A DNA stretch of 12,921 nt from an uncultured Oscillospiraceae bacterium (GTDB lineage Bacteria; Bacillota; Clostridia; Oscillospirales; Acutalibacteraceae): positions 1 to 12,921 of the forward strand of contig CAUFXR010000076.1 in assembly GCA_959596515.1 (NCBI GenBank), given 5' to 3'. The position numbers were made by a program, and so were the translations under genes. This document shows, one piece after another, positions 12,670 to 12,921 of the stretch; positions within the stretch are counted from its first letter, which is position 1, and every line of letters starts with the position of its first letter. The notes under the pieces were generated by a model. That model saw nothing but the letters and a program-made list of their open reading frames with translations, was not told where the DNA came from and did not search any database.

Positions 12670-12921
12670 CTATCCTTTTTCGATCATCGACGTTCGAGAA
12701 ATCGACAGCACCACACCCATCTGGGCCAGCAGGATCACCAGGGAGGTACCCCCATAGCTGAAAAACGGGAGGCTGATTCCCGTATTGGGAATGGTGTTGG
12801 TCACTACGGCGATATTCAAAATCACCTGAAGTCCCACCTGAGCGGAAAGACCGATGCCCAGCAGAGAACCGAACTTATCCTTGGCTTTCAGCGAGATGCT
12901 GATGCCGCGCCAGACCAGCAA
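12670..12921 (-). CDS. ftsW: FtsW/RodA/SpoVE-family peptidoglycan glycosyltransferase, C-terminal part
   Basis: Only the last 83 residues or so are in the window; the 5' part lies beyond the right edge. SEDS proteins polymerise lipid II into glycan strands at the membrane. The visible part has the family C-terminal signature: AQVGLQVILNIAVVTNTIPNTGISLPFFSYGGTSLVILLAQMGVVLSISR, with membrane helices either side of the conserved PFFSYGG. It ends SRTSMIEKG. In B. subtilis the gene in this place is spoVE; FtsW and SpoVE cannot be told apart from the C-terminus alone. It is read towards murG. Confidence 0.92.
   Translation of the reverse strand: MLVWRGISISLKAKDKFGSLLGIGLSAQVGLQVILNIAVVTNTIPNTGISLPFFSYGGTSLVILLAQMGVVLSISRTSMIEKG

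Noticed and set aside
12491..12757. 88-codon plus-strand frame at the ftsW/murG gap
   Set aside because: Overlaps ftsW on the opposite strand, has no supporting ribosome binding site or family likeness.
12670..12921. Complete small gene starting at the window edge
   Set aside because: The apparent start is only an internal TTG codon; the protein matches the C-terminus of FtsW/SpoVE and must continue beyond the window.

Overview
The window looks chromosomal and comes from a spore-forming, Gram-positive member of the Clostridia, probably near Lachnospiraceae. That placement is inferred from gene order (SRP RNA-dnaX-ybaB-recR, smpB-ssrA, ftsW-murG-murA-divIB-ftsZ), strong GGAGG-type ribosome binding sites, TTG/GTG starts, an intact pro-sigma-K gene and a DUF3784-like protein. 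Every gene I can support lies on the minus strand, so transcription runs from high to low coordinates. I see no IS element, prophage, CRISPR array or tRNA.

From the right edge: the end of the division and cell-wall (dcw) cluster holds the C-terminus of ftsW/spoVE, then murG (lipid II synthesis), murA (first step of the pathway), divIB/ftsQ (divisome) and ftsZ, closed by a strong terminator at 7361-7391. No ftsA lies between divIB and ftsZ. Next is a separate unit: a small DUF3784-like membrane protein, a short leader ORF with a perfect Shine-Dalgarno sequence, corA (Mg2+/Co2+ channel) and a membrane-anchored family 2 glycosyltransferase, ending at a terminator (4871-4900). Then comes monocistronic sigK, uninterrupted, with a hydrophobic pro-sequence, a sigma-K-like promoter and its own terminator. 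A roughly 370-base stretch without a gene follows.

The left third is an information-processing block. A strong sigma-A promoter (3664-3692) drives the SRP RNA gene, which lies immediately before dnaX, followed by ybaB and recR. A near-consensus promoter directly behind recR drives smpB and, just after it, ssrA (tmRNA), which runs off the left edge. SmpB and tmRNA act together in ribosome rescue; DnaX, YbaB and RecR act in replication and repair.

The most interesting candidates are: (1) a 26-codon leader ORF in front of corA whose product begins MNPEPGD, reminiscent of the Mg2+-sensing MgtL leader peptide; (2) a tmRNA with an unusually long predicted tag of about 21 residues; (3) an in-phase A AAA AAG heptamer with an upstream SD-like sequence near the end of dnaX, whose -1 frame stays open for 40 codons and stops in an ATGA overlap with the ybaB start; (4) a compact SRP RNA with compensatory changes around its GGAA loop; and (5) a perfect 16-bp inverted repeat inside murG.
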